Positions 23,796 to 36,256 are shown, counted from the first letter of the stretch. The stretch: DNA of 64,000 bases from Xanthomonas codiaei (GCF_002939785.1 NZ_MDEC01000022.1:1-64000), one strand, 5' to 3'. The notes: a model not told the origin generated them from the letters alone. Made by a program: numbers and translations.

Positions 23796-26188
23796 CAGCT
23801 CTCGCTCTTGAGCTTGGCCAGGCGCAGCCAGGTATCGACCACGGTGTCAGGATTCAGCGACACCGATTCGATCCCCTCCTGCATCAGCCACTCAGCCAGT
23901 TCCGGGTGGTCCGACGGCCCCTGGCCGCAGATGCCCACGTACTTGCCCTTGGCGCGCGCCGACTTGATCGCCATCGACAGCAGCTTCTTCACGGCCGGAT
24001 TCCGTTCGTCGAACAGGTGGGCCACGATCGAGGAATCGCGGTCCAGGCCCAGGGTCAGCTGGGTCAGGTCGTTGGAACCGATCGAGAAGCCGTCGAAGAT
24101 CTCCAGGAACTCGTCGGCCAGCAACGCGTTGGACGGCAGCTCGCACATCATGATGATCTTTAGCCCCGGCTTTCCATCAGCACCGTCGCCTTGCTTGAGC
24201 CCGTTCTGCTCCAGCACCTCGATCACCTTGCGGCCTTCCTCCAGCGTGCGCACGAACGGGATCATCACCCAGAGGTTGTCCAGGCCCATCTCGTTGCGCA
24301 CCTTCAGCACCGCCTTGCACTCCAGCGCGAACGCCTTGGTGAAGGACGGATCGACATAGCGGCTGGCGCCACGGAAGCCGATCATCGGGTTCTCTTCATG
24401 CGGCTCGTAGCGCGAGCCGCCGATCAGGTTGGCGTACTCGTTGGACTTGAAGTCCGACAGGCGCACGATCACCGTATTCGGTGCCACCGAGGCGGTCAGC
24501 GTAGCGATACCTTCGGCCAGGCGGTTGACGTAGAAGCTCACCGGATCGCCATAGCCGGCGATCTTGGCGTCGATCTTCTTGCGCACGTCGGCGTCCTGCT
24601 TGTCGTATTCCAGCAGGGCATTGGGATGGATGCCGATATGCGCGGCGATGATCATCTCCAGGCGCGCCAGGCCGATACCGGCGTTGGGCAGCTGGCCGAA
24701 GTCGAAGGCGCGCTCCGGGTTGGCCACGTTCATCATGATCTTGAGCGGGGCAGGCGGCATGTTGCCCAGGTCGGTGGTGGTGCGCTCGAACGGCAGCAGG
24801 CCGTCGTAGATGAAGCCGGTATCGCCTTCGGCGCAGCTCACCGTGACCTGCTGGCCATCGCTGATCGCATCGGTGGCATTGCCCGAGCCGACCACCGCCG
24901 GCACGCCCAGCTCGCGCGCGATGATCGCCGCGTGGCAGGTGCGCCCGCCACGGTTGGTGACGATCGCCGAAGCGCGCTTCATCACCGGCTCCCAATCGGG
25001 GTCGGTCATGTCGGCGATCAGCACGTCGCCGGCCTGCACGCGGTTCATGTCGTCCAGCGAGCGCACCACGCGTGCGACGCCGCTGCCGATCTTGGCGCCG
25101 ACCGCGCGGCCTTCCACCAGCACCTTGGCATCCTTCGCGTCGAGGGCGAAGCGCTCGATCTGGGTGGCGTGGCTGCGCGACTTCACCGTCTCCGGGCGCG
25201 CCTGCACGATGAACAGCTTGCCACTGACCCCGTCCTTGGCCCACTCGATATCCATCGGGCGGCCGTAGTGCTTCTCGATCACCAGGGCCTGCTTGGACAG
25301 TTCCTGCACGTCCTCGTCGCTGATCGAGAAGGTGTTGCGCAGCTCGACCGGCGTGTCTTCGATGCGCACGCGCTCGCCGGGCACGTCCGAATACACCATG
25401 CGGATCGTCTTGCTGCCCAGCGAACGGCGCAGGATGGCCGGCTTGCCCGCGGTCAGCGTGGGCTTGTAGACGTAGAACTCGTCCGGGTTGACCGCACCCT
25501 GCACGACCATTTCACCCAGGCCGAAGCTGGAGGTCACGAACACCACGTCGCGGAAGCCGGACTCGGTGTCCAGCGTGAACAGCACGCCCGACGAGCCCAC
25601 GCCCGAGCGCACCATCAACTGCACGCCGGCCGACAGGAACACGTCCTCGTGCTTGAAACCGTGATGCACGCGATAGGCGATCGCGCGATCGTTATAAAGA
25701 CTGGCGAACACTTCCTTGACCTTGTGCACCACATCGTCGGCGCCGGTCACATTGAGGAAGGTTTCCTGCTGGCCCGCGAACGACGCGTCCGGCAGATCCT
25801 CCGCGGTGGCCGAGGAGCGTACCGCCACGGCCACTTCGCCGCCGCCGTTTTCGGCGCACAGCTTGTCGTAGGCGGTGCGGATGTCGCGGTCCAGTTCCGG
25901 CTGCAGCGGGGCGTCGATCACCCAGCCGCGAATTTCCTTGCCGGCCACGGTGAGGGCATTGACGTCTTCCACGTCCAGCGTCTCGAGCTTGTCGAAGATG
26001 CGCTTGGACAGGTCGTTGTGGGCAATGAAGTCCTTGAACGCCTCAGCCGTGGTCGCATATCCACCTGGAACCGAAACGCCCAATCCGGCCAGGTTGCCGA
26101 TCATCTCGCCGAGCGAGGAATTCTTACCGCCTACGCGGGCCAGATCGACCAGGCGTAGCTCATGCAACCACAGGATATTCTCGTTCAA
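23795..26188 (-). CDS. ppsA: Phosphoenolpyruvate synthase
   Basis: 797 residues. Makes PEP from pyruvate with ATP giving AMP and phosphate, feeding gluconeogenesis. The order is: ATP-grasp domain ([41 protein letters not shown]), swivelling phospho-His domain ([21 protein letters not shown]) and PEP-binding barrel ([32 protein letters not shown] with the catalytic Cys). The best start is a TTG at 26188, eight bases after GGAG; it yields the family N-terminus [10 protein letters not shown]. The frame is open to 26317 but that leader shows no homology. It is divergent from its regulator PpsR. Confidence 0.95.
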   Translation of the reverse strand: MNENILWLHELRLVDLARVGGKNSSLGEMIGNLAGLGVSVPGGYATTAEAFKDFIAHNDLSKRIFDKLETLDVEDVNALTVAGKEIRGWVIDAPLQPELDRDIRTAYDKLCAENGGGEVAVAVRSSATAEDLPDASFAGQQETFLNVTGADDVVHKVKEVFASLYNDRAIAYRVHHGFKHEDVFLSAGVQLMVRSGVGSSGVLFTLDTESGFRDVVFVTSSFGLGEMVVQGAVNPDEFYVYKPTLTAGKPAILRRSLGSKTIRMVYSDVPGERVRIEDTPVELRNTFSISDEDVQELSKQALVIEKHYGRPMDIEWAKDGVSGKLFIVQARPETVKSRSHATQIERFALDAKDAKVLVEGRAVGAKIGSGVARVVRSLDDMNRVQAGDVLIADMTDPDWEPVMKRASAIVTNRGGRTCHAAIIARELGVPAVVGSGNATDAISDGQQVTVSCAEGDTGFIYDGLLPFERTTTDLGNMPPAPLKIMMNVANPERAFDFGQLPNAGIGLARLEMIIAAHIGIHPNALLEYDKQDADVRKKIDAKIAGYGDPVSFYVNRLAEGIATLTASVAPNTVIVRLSDFKSNEYANLIGGSRYEPHEENPMIGFRGASRYVDPSFTKAFALECKAVLKVRNEMGLDNLWVMIPFVRTLEEGRKVIEVLEQNGLKQGDGADGKPGLKIIMMCELPSNALLADEFLEIFDGFSIGSNDLTQLTLGLDRDSSIVAHLFDERNPAVKKLLSMAIKSARAKGKYVGICGQGPSDHPELAEWLMQEGIESVSLNPDTVVDTWLRLAKLKSES

Positions 26189-26330
26189 GCGCGATGCTCC
26201 GTATGGCCATCGCCCGAGCGGGCTGGATGGCCGCGTCCGTAGGAAGAAGCCGCTATGATGCAGTGCACAGCGGAATCTGCACAAGCATGAACCCGTAAGT
26301 TTTGGACACCAGTTCAAAGAGGTGGTCTTG

Positions 26331-27152
26331 ATGTCAACAATCCGGCCGGTGTTCTACGTCTCCGATGGAACCGGTATCACCGCTGAAACGATTGGGCATA
26401 GCCTGCTCACGCAGTTCAGCGGATTCAACTTCGTCACCGACCGCATGTCGTTCATCGATGATGCAGAAAAAGCGCGCGATGCCGCGATGCGGGTGCGCGC
26501 CGCCGGCGAGCGGTATCAGGTGCGCCCGGTGGTCGTCAATTCGTGCGTGGATCCGCAGTTGAGCATGATCCTGGCCGAAAGCGGTGCGCTGATGCTGGAT
26601 GTGTTCGCGCCCTTCATCGAGCCGCTGGAACGCGAGCTCAATGCGCCACGGCATTCGCGGGTAGGGCGCGCGCACGGCATGGTGGATTTCGAGACCTACC
26701 ATCGCCGGATCAATGCAATGAACTTTGCCTTGAGCCACGACGATGGCATGGCGCTCAACTACGACGAGGCCGATGTGATCCTGGTAGCGGTCTCGCGCGC
26801 GGGCAAGACGCCGACCTGCATCTATCTGGCCCTGCACTACGGTATCCGCGCCGCGAACTACCCGTTGACCGACGAGGACCTGGAGAACGAGCAGTTGCCG
26901 CCGCGCCTGCGCAACTACCGCAGCAAGCTGTTCGGCCTGACAATCGATCCGGAACGGCTGCAGCAGATCCGCCAGGAGCGTCGCGCCAATTCGCGTTACA
27001 GCGCCGCAGAGACCTGCCGCCGCGAAGTGGCGATCGCCGAGCGCATGTTCCGAATGGAACGCATTCCCTCGCTCAGTACCACCAATACCTCGATCGAGGA
27101 AATCTCCAGCAAGGTGCTCTCGACCCTGGGGCTGCAGCGCGAGATGTTTTGA
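26331..27152 (+). CDS. ppsR: PEP synthase regulatory protein (bifunctional kinase/pyrophosphorylase)
   Basis: 273 residues. This DUF299-family enzyme turns PpsA off by ADP-dependent phosphorylation of a threonine next to the catalytic His and turns it on again by phosphate-dependent dephosphorylation. It starts with the signature [22 protein letters not shown] and has the nucleotide loop VSRAGKTPT (~residue 153-161). The ATG at 26331 has AAAGAGG upstream; an ORF start three codons earlier is unlikely. It is divergent from ppsA, the usual arrangement. The 140-base gap is expected to hold both promoters. Confidence 0.95.
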   Translation: MSTIRPVFYVSDGTGITAETIGHSLLTQFSGFNFVTDRMSFIDDAEKARDAAMRVRAAGERYQVRPVVVNSCVDPQLSMILAESGALMLDVFAPFIEPLERELNAPRHSRVGRAHGMVDFETYHRRINAMNFALSHDDGMALNYDEADVILVAVSRAGKTPTCIYLALHYGIRAANYPLTDEDLENEQLPPRLRNYRSKLFGLTIDPERLQQIRQERRANSRYSAAETCRREVAIAERMFRMERIPSLSTTNTSIEEISSKVLSTLGLQREMF

Positions 27153-27355
27153 GGAGCCGGGATTGGCAGGGCGGGATTTGGGATTGGGCAGGCACGCGGC
27201 GCGTTCGCCGTCCGGATGCCGCCGCGATTGGTCAGACGGCCTGCTGGCAATCCGGGGGAGATCAAGCGGGCGGGGCAATGCTCCGCCAAGGTAGGCCTGT
27301 CGTCGGGCCGGCGTCAATGCTGCCCGTGCGGCAGCGCAGCGTGTAGGATCGCTGC

Positions 27356-27865
27356 ATGGCCCAGACACTGAGCAAACTCGACATCATTCCGCGCCTGAGC
27401 CGGTTCGGCTGGCTGATGGGCCTGTATGCGGAGAACTTCCAGCATCTGACCCGCCTGTTCGCCCCGGGCGACCTGGCACCGGGTTCGTATGTCTCTTCGA
27501 TCGGCGATGGCCTGGACCTGCGCCTGGACGTGATCGAGTGCCATCGCTACACCGTCGAACTGCGGCTGACCTACGACCTGTGCGACCCGGTCACCGGCGA
27601 GCCGGATCCCTCGGCGTATGTGCGCCTGTACCGCGATGCCCGGCAGGCGGAGACCACGCATTGCTATGTGGGTCGTCGCTGGCAGGACGTGATGGGCATG
27701 TTCCCGCCGCCGGCCGAGCTGATCAGCCACCGCATGCGCATGAACACCTTTTTGGGCAAGTGGCTGGAATACCTGGCTGAACGCGGCCATGGCGTGGCCA
27801 CCCTGCGGCTGGATTCGGAGTACGTCGCCCCGCCAAGGCCGGGTGCGCAGGCTGCTGCCGGCTGA
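27356..27865 (+). CDS. DUF1249 (YqiB-like) protein
   Basis: 169 residues, a conserved gammaproteobacterial protein of unknown function. The DUF1249 pattern is clear: RFGWLMGLYAENFQHL near 20-35, a central VIECHRYTVELRLTYDL and DPSAYVRLYRDARQAE near 85-100, then KWLEYLAERGH. In E. coli yqiB sits between nudF (a NUDIX hydrolase) and cpdA; here a NUDIX gene follows 218 bases downstream, a partial parallel. No signal peptide or membrane helix. Confidence 0.85.
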   Translation: MAQTLSKLDIIPRLSRFGWLMGLYAENFQHLTRLFAPGDLAPGSYVSSIGDGLDLRLDVIECHRYTVELRLTYDLCDPVTGEPDPSAYVRLYRDARQAETTHCYVGRRWQDVMGMFPPPAELISHRMRMNTFLGKWLEYLAERGHGVATLRLDSEYVAPPRPGAQAAAG

Positions 27866-28083
27866 GATCTGGCGCGGCGGTGCGCCTTGCGCTGTGGCGA
27901 ACGCGACAATGGCTGCCGGTTCATCGCAGCATGATGCGGTACCGACCAGGCTGGATATTGCGTGATTGCCGCCCACGGCGCCGGCCCATCGAGGCAGTGA
28001 GGCAAGATCGCGGCCAGCGATTCCCTCTGCGTCCAGGCGATGGCTTCGGTCATACTGATGCGCTTCGTGCCAGATCGTATGTC

Positions 28084-28572
28084 ATGCCCTATACCCCGAT
28101 TGTCGCCACCCTGGGCTACCTGCTGTCGCCGGACGGCACGCAGGTGCTGATGATCCACCGCAACGCGCGCCCGGGCGATCAGCATCTGGGCAAGTACAAC
28201 GGGCTTGGCGGCAAGGTGGAGCCGGAGGAGGACGTGCTGGCCTGCATGCGCCGCGAGATTCGCGAAGAGGCCGGCGTGGAGTGCGGCGACATGCAGTTGC
28301 GCGGCACCATCAGCTGGCCGGGCTTCGGCAAGCAGGGCGAGGATTGGCTAGGGTTCGTGTTCCTGATCCGCAGTTTCGACGGCATCCCGCAGGCATCCAA
28401 TCCGGAAGGCACGCTGGAGTGGGTTTCCATCGCGCAGATGGATCAGGTGCCGATGTGGGAGGGCGACCGCAATTTCCTGCCGCTGGTATTCGACGGCGAC
28501 CCGCGGCCGTTCCATGGCGTCATGCCGTATCGCGACGGGCGCATGCAGTCCTGGAGTTATTCGCGCGTCTGA
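28084..28572 (+). CDS. NUDIX hydrolase, MutT/8-oxo-dGTP diphosphatase-like
   Basis: 162 residues. The NUDIX box is complete: GGKVEPEEDVLACMRREI then REEAGV (GX5EX7REUXEEXGU), with the metal-binding glutamates. The N-terminus PIVATLGYLLSPDG...VLMIHRNARPGDQHLGKYNGLG is the form found in 8-oxo-dGTP diphosphatases of the YjhB/MTH1-like group, so sanitising oxidised nucleotides is the best guess. The ATG at 28084 overlaps an out-of-frame ATG five bases upstream. The gap 27866-28083 shows no gene. Confidence 0.9.
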   Translation: MPYTPIVATLGYLLSPDGTQVLMIHRNARPGDQHLGKYNGLGGKVEPEEDVLACMRREIREEAGVECGDMQLRGTISWPGFGKQGEDWLGFVFLIRSFDGIPQASNPEGTLEWVSIAQMDQVPMWEGDRNFLPLVFDGDPRPFHGVMPYRDGRMQSWSYSRV

Positions 28573-28794
28573 GGGAAATGTGGCCGCCGGCGCGCTGCGC
28601 GCGAGCGGCGAACCTTACGCCGTGTTCCTTCGTCAACGCGGAGGCACCGGCCAGCGGCTGGGGGGCGCCTGGGACGCGTCGCACAGTTTTCCACACCGCC
28701 TGTGGATGGAGGCTGCGCAAGTCTGTGGACAACCCATGAGAGCCCTTGCGCTGCAACGCTGTCAATCTGGCTGGCGAAAATTTCACCAGTGCGA

Positions 28795-29553
28795 TTATTG
28801 GGCAGTCCAGCCGCCATCGATGGCGATGGATTGCCCGGTGATGTTGCGCGCAGCGCGCGACATCAGGAAGGACACGGTGCCGGCCAGCTCGTCATATTCG
28901 ATGAAGGCGCCCTTGGGCATCGGTTTGAGCATCACATCGCGGACCACGTCGTCTTCGGCGATGCCGCGCGTGCGCGCCTGGTCTGCGATCTGGCGCTCCA
29001 CCAGCGGCGTGCGCACATAACTGGGGCATAGCGTATTGACGGTGATGTCGCAGTCGGCGGTTTCCAGCGCGATCACCTTGGACAAGCCGACCAGGCCATG
29101 CTTGGCCGCGACATAGGCGCTCTTGTAGGGGCTGGCCACCAGCGAGTGGATACTGCCGATGTTGACGATGCGTCCGTAGCCGGCCGCGCGCATGCCGGGC
29201 AACACCGCCCGGCTCAGGCGTGCGGCGCCGGTGAGCATCACATCCACCAGCAAGGCCCAGCGCTGCATCGGGAAGTCTTCCAGCGCCGCGACCTGCTGCA
29301 GGCCGGCGTTGTTCACCAGCACCTGCGGCGCGTGCGATGCGCTGGCCAGTGCGCGCGCGACGCTGTCTTCGTCGCTCACATCCAGCGCCAGTGCCTCGGC
29401 CGAGCCGCCAGCCTGGCGCACCTGCTGCGCGAGCCGCTCGGCGGCGGCCAGGTCCATGTCGCTGACCAGCAGATGGTGGCCGTCGCTGGCCAGATGGGTG
29501 GCGATGCCGGCGCCAATGCCGCTGCCGGCGCCAGTGATCAGGATGCTGCGCAT
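28795..29553 (-). CDS. D-3-hydroxybutyrate dehydrogenase
   Basis: 252 residues. SDR enzyme that oxidises 3-hydroxybutyrate to acetoacetate with NAD+, the entry to using stored PHB. It has GAGSGIGAGIA at the N-terminus, NNAGLQ at ~84, the Ser of NIGSIHSL, and YVAAKHG with catalytic Tyr and Lys. The HSLVASPYKSAYVAAKHGLVGL stretch and the C-terminal QSIAIDGGWTAQ are characteristic of bacterial BdhA. GAGGA supports the ATG at 29553. It is divergent from the pssA-like gene and phaE-phaC, completing a local PHB module. Confidence 0.92.
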   Translation of the reverse strand: MRSILITGAGSGIGAGIATHLASDGHHLLVSDMDLAAAERLAQQVRQAGGSAEALALDVSDEDSVARALASASHAPQVLVNNAGLQQVAALEDFPMQRWALLVDVMLTGAARLSRAVLPGMRAAGYGRIVNIGSIHSLVASPYKSAYVAAKHGLVGLSKVIALETADCDITVNTLCPSYVRTPLVERQIADQARTRGIAEDDVVRDVMLKPMPKGAFIEYDELAGTVSFLMSRAARNITGQSIAIDGGWTAQ

Positions 29554-29692
29554 CGGGTATCCTCGGAAGTCGGGAGAGCGTGCGCGGCCGGGAGCGGCCA
29601 CGCTGATCGCCAGCCTAGCGGAGTGCGGAGCAACGGTCGCCTGCGTGGCGCGCGCGCGTTACCCTTTGCGCCTCGCTTTCCTCAGGCTCCGC

Positions 29693-30307
29693 ATGAAACG
29701 CCATTTTTCGATGCTGCGCGATTTCCAACTCGCGGACTGGTTCACCCTGGCCAACGCCTTCTGCGGCACCGGGGCGATCTTCGCGGCGATGCGCTTCCTG
29801 CAGGAAGGCCACCGCGGCGACCTGCTGCTGGGCATGGCGTTGATTCCGCTGGCGTTCGTGTTCGATGCGCTGGACGGACACGTGGCGCGCTGGCGCAAGG
29901 CCTCGTCCACACTGGGGCGGGAACTGGACTCGCTGGCAGACGTGATCTCGTTCGGCGTTGCGCCGGCCGCGCTCGGTTATGCCTGCGGCATGCGTGGCGG
30001 TTGGGACTGGTTGGTGCTGAGCTATTTCGTCTGCTGCGGGGTGAGTCGACTGGCGCGCTACAACGTGACCGCCGAAGAGATCGCCGGCGATGCCGACAAG
30101 GTGCCGTACTTCGAAGGCACGCCGATTCCCACCAGCCTGGCGCTGGTGATCCTGCTGGCGGTGGCCGCCAGCACCGGCCGCATCGGCGAGACTTTGTGGT
30201 GGGGGCAATGGCAGCTGGGCCCCTGGCAGTTCCACCCGCTGGTGCTGCTGTTTGCGGTCTCCGGCTCGCTGATGATCAGCAAGACGCTGCGTATCCCCAA
30301 ACCCTGA
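29693..30307 (+). CDS. pssA: CDP-diacylglycerol-serine O-phosphatidyltransferase-like protein
   Basis: 204 residues, with about six membrane helices. The CDP-alcohol phosphotransferase motif DxxDGxxAR...GxELDSLAD is complete (DALDGHVARW..., then GRELDSLAD). VSRLARYNV and the GTPIPTSL element fit the PssA subgroup, which makes phosphatidylserine from CDP-diacylglycerol and serine at the inner membrane. It lies 55 bases upstream of phaE on the same strand. A functional tie to granule lipids would be speculation, but cotranscription is likely. Confidence 0.88.
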   Translation: MKRHFSMLRDFQLADWFTLANAFCGTGAIFAAMRFLQEGHRGDLLLGMALIPLAFVFDALDGHVARWRKASSTLGRELDSLADVISFGVAPAALGYACGMRGGWDWLVLSYFVCCGVSRLARYNVTAEEIAGDADKVPYFEGTPIPTSLALVILLAVAASTGRIGETLWWGQWQLGPWQFHPLVLLFAVSGSLMISKTLRIPKP

Positions 30308-30362
30308 ACGGCAACGCCCGGTACACGCGGTAGGATGGCCGGGTGGACACACGTGCGAGTGG

Positions 30363-31496
30363 ATGATGGCAAGCAGCGGTTCGGACAATGGCAACTTTCA
30401 GGACAAGGCGCGCCAGTACTGGGCGGCTTGGGGAGAGGCCATGCGTCACAGCCAGGCCGGCGCCGCTGCGCAACCGCCTCCGCCCGCAGGTGGCGATGCG
30501 CCGCAGGACTGGCGCAAGGCGGTGGACTGGTGGTCGCAGCTGTTGCCCACCCAGGCCGCGCCGCAGGCGCAGGAGGCCATCGACCGCTTCAGGACCCAGG
30601 CCGGCGACTGGTTCGGCACCATGCAGCAGGTCGCCGCGCAGTTTGCCGGGCGCGATACCTCGGCCACTGAGGTCTCCGATGCCTGGCGGCGTGCCGTGCA
30701 AGGGCAGGGCGAGCAACTGATGCAGTGGACCCTGGGCTCGCTGCGCGGTGGCAGCCCCGGCGGCTTCGATCCCTGGTTGCAGCAGGCGGCGCAGGCCTTG
30801 GGCAAGTGGCGGGAGGAAAACGCGCCATGGCTGGACATGCCCGCCTTCGGGCTGAACCGCAATCACCAGGCGCGCCTGCAGAAACTGGCACGCGCGCAAC
30901 AGGAGTTCCAGGCCCAATCGCAAGCCTACGCGGAGCAGTTGAAGGCGGCGATCGAACAGGCCTTCGCTCGCTTCACCAGCAAGCTGGGCGAACACGAAAG
31001 CAGCGGCAGCCAGCTGACCAGCGCACGTGCCCTGTTCGATCTATGGATCGAAGCGGCCGAAGAGTCCTACGCCGACATCGCGCTGTCGGACCAGTTCCGC
31101 GAGGTCTACGGCGGTTTTGCCAACGCGCATATGCGTCTGCGCGCCGCGCTGCAGGAAGAGGTGGAGCAGCTCAGCGAACGCTTCGGCATGCCCACGCGTT
31201 CGGAAATGGATGCCGCACATCGCCGCATCGCCGAACTGGAGCGAACGGTGCGGCGGATGCTGCGCAGCACGACCAGCGCATCGGGCAAGGCGGGAGCGCC
31301 TGACGAACCGGAGGTCGCGCCGGTGAAGCCGGCGCCGACCCCGCGCAAGGCGGCATCTTCCGCAGCTGCGGCGCGCAAGCCGGCAGCCGCCGCCAAGCCG
31401 GCCAAACCTGCGGCCGCCAAGCCGGCCTCCAGGGCTGGCGCCGGCAAAGCCGCAGACAAACCCGCTGCCGGCAAATCGCGTGGAGCCAGCGCATGA
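30363..31496 (+). CDS. phaE: Class III polyhydroxyalkanoate synthase subunit PhaE with histone-like tail
   Basis: 377 residues. PhaE activates PhaC in class III synthases. The helical body has WxxWW and GWF-type aromatic motifs (ARQYWAAWGEAM, AVDWWSQLLP, TQAGDWFGTMQQ), and the conserved C-terminal EVYGGFANAHMRLRAALQ...SERFGMPTRSEMDAAHRRIAELERTVRR region is the PhaE hallmark that contacts PhaC. After ~residue 315 comes a low-complexity Ala/Lys/Pro tail (repeats of AAKPAKPAAAKPA type), longer than in many PhaE proteins and like the DNA-binding tails of PhaF and histone H1-like proteins. It overlaps the phaC start (ATGA). Confidence 0.92.
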   Translation: MMASSGSDNGNFQDKARQYWAAWGEAMRHSQAGAAAQPPPPAGGDAPQDWRKAVDWWSQLLPTQAAPQAQEAIDRFRTQAGDWFGTMQQVAAQFAGRDTSATEVSDAWRRAVQGQGEQLMQWTLGSLRGGSPGGFDPWLQQAAQALGKWREENAPWLDMPAFGLNRNHQARLQKLARAQQEFQAQSQAYAEQLKAAIEQAFARFTSKLGEHESSGSQLTSARALFDLWIEAAEESYADIALSDQFREVYGGFANAHMRLRAALQEEVEQLSERFGMPTRSEMDAAHRRIAELERTVRRMLRSTTSASGKAGAPDEPEVAPVKPAPTPRKAASSAAAARKPAAAAKPAKPAAAKPASRAGAGKAADKPAAGKSRGASA

Positions 31497-32569
31497 AAGG
31501 GCCGTTGGGATTCAGTGCCGAAGATCTGATGCAGGAGACGCTGTCGCTGCAACGCAAGCTGCGCGAAGGTCTCAAGCTGCTGCCCGGCGTGGAGGATGTC
31601 GACTACGGCGTCACCGAACGCGAGGAAGTCTGGCGCGACGGCAAGGTGGTGCTGTATCGCTTCGTCGGCGAACAGGCACCGGTGGCCACGACGCCGCTGC
31701 TGATCGTGTATGCATTGGTCAATCGCCCGTACATGGTCGACCTGCAGGCCGATCGCTCGCTGGTCAAGGGCTTGCTGAGCCATGGCCAGGACGTCTATGT
31801 GCTGGACTGGGGCTACCCGGATCGCTCCGAGCGCTATCTCACGCTGGAAGACTATCTGTTGCGCTACATCGACGGCGCAGTGGATCACCTGCGCGCGCAC
31901 GCCGGGGTGGACGCGGTGGACGTGCTCGGCATCTGCCAGGGCGGCACGTTCTCGCTGTGCTACGCCGCGTTGCAACGGCACAAGGTGCGCAACCTGATCA
32001 CCATGGTCACCCCGGTGGATTTCCATACCCCCGACAACATGCTGTCCAACTGGGCGCGCATGGTCGATGTGGATCTGTTCGTGGACACCATGGGCAACGT
32101 GCCTGCGGATCTGATGAACGCCAGCTACCTGATGCTCAAGCCGTTCCGGCTCAACCTGCAGAAGTATGTCGGCCTGCTCGACATCCTCGACGACAAGCAG
32201 GCGCTGGAAGATTTCCTGCGCATGGAAAAGTGGATCTTCGACTCGCCCGACCTGGCCGGCGAGGCATTCCGCGAATTTGTCACGCTGTTCTACCAGCGCA
32301 ACGGACTGGTCACCGGGCAGGTCCGAATCGGCGGGCAGGCGGTCGATCTGCAGGATGTCGACATGCCGGTGCTGAACATCTACGCCGAACACGATCACCT
32401 CGTTCCGCCGGATGCCTCGCGCGCCTTGCGCAGCCTGGTGGGCAGCGAGGATTACAGCGAGCTGAGTTTTCGTGGCGGCCATATCGGCATCTATGTCTCC
32501 GGACGTGCGCAGCGCGAGGTGCCGGTGGCCATCCATCGCTGGCTGCAGGCGCGCGACAGCAGCGCCTGA
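31493..32569 (+). CDS. phaC: Class III polyhydroxyalkanoate synthase subunit PhaC
   Basis: 358 residues, the class III length (class I/II enzymes are near 560-600). Polymerises 3-hydroxybutyryl-CoA into PHB at the granule surface. The lipase-like box has the nucleophile Cys148 in GICQGG. The general base pair is Asp in EHDHLVPP and His in GGHIGIYVSG. DWGYPDRSERYLTLEDYL, which shapes the substrate tunnel, is also present. It follows phaE with a four-base overlap, as expected for a heteromeric synthase. Confidence 0.95.
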   Translation: MKGPLGFSAEDLMQETLSLQRKLREGLKLLPGVEDVDYGVTEREEVWRDGKVVLYRFVGEQAPVATTPLLIVYALVNRPYMVDLQADRSLVKGLLSHGQDVYVLDWGYPDRSERYLTLEDYLLRYIDGAVDHLRAHAGVDAVDVLGICQGGTFSLCYAALQRHKVRNLITMVTPVDFHTPDNMLSNWARMVDVDLFVDTMGNVPADLMNASYLMLKPFRLNLQKYVGLLDILDDKQALEDFLRMEKWIFDSPDLAGEAFREFVTLFYQRNGLVTGQVRIGGQAVDLQDVDMPVLNIYAEHDHLVPPDASRALRSLVGSEDYSELSFRGGHIGIYVSGRAQREVPVAIHRWLQARDSSA

Positions 32570-32672
32570 TATCTGCAAGGGCAACGCCGGTCGGCGCGCG
32601 GCGCCGGTGCCCATCACGGTCTGCTGCCGTCGGGCTTTCTAGACTGGCCGTCACGTTTCCAGGAAGCTGCCC

Positions 32673-32870
32673 ATGGCCACTACCGCACTGTCCCGTTCCC
32701 TCAACGATCGCATGATCGCCGGCGTCGTCGGCGGTATCGCGCGTCGCTTCGGTTGGAGTTCCACGCTGCTGCGCGTGCTGTTCGTCATCGTGTCGATCGC
32801 CTCGGCGGCGTTTCCCGGCATCCTGGTCTATCTGATCCTGTGGCTGCTGATTCCCAACCAGGCAGACTGA
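32673..32870 (+). CDS. PspC-domain small membrane protein
   Basis: 65 residues, a stand-alone PspC domain: SLNDRMIAGVVGGIARRFGWSSTLLRVLFV, then a hydrophobic helix (LVYLILWLLIP). PspC domains occur in phage-shock proteins that respond to inner-membrane stress; single-domain versions like this are common and uncharacterised. AGGAAG lies upstream of the ATG. No pspA-like gene is nearby. Confidence 0.85.
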   Translation: MATTALSRSLNDRMIAGVVGGIARRFGWSSTLLRVLFVIVSIASAAFPGILVYLILWLLIPNQAD

Positions 32871-32875
32871 CCCGG

Positions 32876-33328
32876 TTGCGGCATGGGCCGGCTGCGTTGC
32901 TGGCCCTGGGCGCGCTATGGACGCTGCCCAATACCGCACTGGGTCTGGCGATCGGTGCGCTCGGAAGCTGCTTTGGCGCACGCCCGCGCTGGTCGCGGCA
33001 GGAACTGGCCATCGTCTTCGATCGCTGGCCCTGGGGACCGGGTGGGGCGATGACGCTGGGCAATGTGATCCTGCTCAAGGGCCAGTCGCTGGACCTGCAC
33101 TGCAGCACCTACGCGCATGCGGCCGGCCGCTGCACGCATCCGCCTGTACGGCTGGGCGACCATGAGCGCGCCCACGTCTATCAATACATGCTGCTCGGCC
33201 CGCTGTTCCTGCCGGTGTATCTGTTCTGCGGCGGCATCCACGTGCGCAACCCACTGGAACGGGCGGCCGATGCCTACGCTCTGCATGGCCGCGGCTGGTG
33301 GCCGTGGTGGCCTTGCATGCGGCGTTGA
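32876..33328 (+). CDS. Hypothetical membrane protein with HERAH motif
   Basis: About 150 residues from a TTG at 32876, six bases after the PspC gene stop; the start is uncertain because no ATG is nearby. N-terminal half hydrophobic (ALLALGALWTLPNTALGLAIGALGS), then a region with WGPGGAMTLGNVIL and LGDHERAHVYQYMLLGPLFLPVYLF. The HERAH...Q element is reminiscent of metal sites in membrane or secreted hydrolases (HExxH-like but not exact). The C-terminus is Trp/Arg-rich (GRGWWPWWPCMRR). I do not recognise the family. The close spacing suggests cotranscription with the PspC protein. Confidence 0.55.
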   Translation: MRHGPAALLALGALWTLPNTALGLAIGALGSCFGARPRWSRQELAIVFDRWPWGPGGAMTLGNVILLKGQSLDLHCSTYAHAAGRCTHPPVRLGDHERAHVYQYMLLGPLFLPVYLFCGGIHVRNPLERAADAYALHGRGWWPWWPCMRR

Positions 33329-33558
33329 ACCGCAGCGGTTCAGCCAGGCCGGCCGTCGCTGCCTGTCAGGTGAGGCGATGGGAATGGGGCAAGGGAACGG
33401 AGATAGCCACCGCTGGTGAAGCCGCAGTGAGGCGAGGGCGGCATTGGCGCCGTCACCAAACCGCAAACAGCCGGCGTTAACGTGCGTGGAAAGCTCCTCA
33501 CGACGCGCTGGGTATGCTCGCGTCCCTAACGTAGCAACTGCAACAAAGAAGGTGTGGT

Positions 33559-33786
33559 ATGTCGATTGTCCTGTACGTCGGTGGCAGCAAAGATGGCGAC
33601 AAGGGCGTGGTGCCTTACGGGTTCAGCAAGTCGCGTGCGATGACCGATGCTGGCCCGGAGGTGTACGTGGAGCGCATGGTGCCCCTGAAAGACATGGGCA
33701 AGGTGCGGGTGATGGCGCTGGAATCGCTGCACGAGAGCATCCTGGTCGAACGCGCCGCCAGCCATTACGCGCACCGCGCCAGCTGA
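33559..33786 (+). CDS. Small hypothetical protein
   Basis: 75 residues, MSIVLYVGGSKDGDKGVVPYG..., soluble, with no signal peptide or known domain. Codon use fits the local genes, and the upstream sequence has AAGAAGG before the ATG, so it looks real. It resembles no family I can name. It lies between the membrane protein and tex with a 100-base gap to tex. Confidence 0.65.
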   Translation: MSIVLYVGGSKDGDKGVVPYGFSKSRAMTDAGPEVYVERMVPLKDMGKVRVMALESLHESILVERAASHYAHRAS

Positions 33787-33889
33787 GCGCGGCGGCACTG
33801 GTTTACCACGGCGCTGTCAACGGGTTTCCGTGGCGGGCGCGCACTGCGAAAATGCATTTTTTCAGTGAAGCGGTTCACCCCGCGCCGTC

Positions 33890-36256
<2,367 letters not shown>

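Noticed and set aside
24191-26158. A 655-residue plus-strand frame opposite ppsA
   Set aside because: Shadow of ppsA, a well-identified gene; His/Gln/Arg-rich without motifs.
26189-26317. A longer ppsA beginning at 26317
   Set aside because: The extra 43 residues have no similarity to PEP synthases, while a TTG with a good ribosome-binding site gives the family N-terminus.
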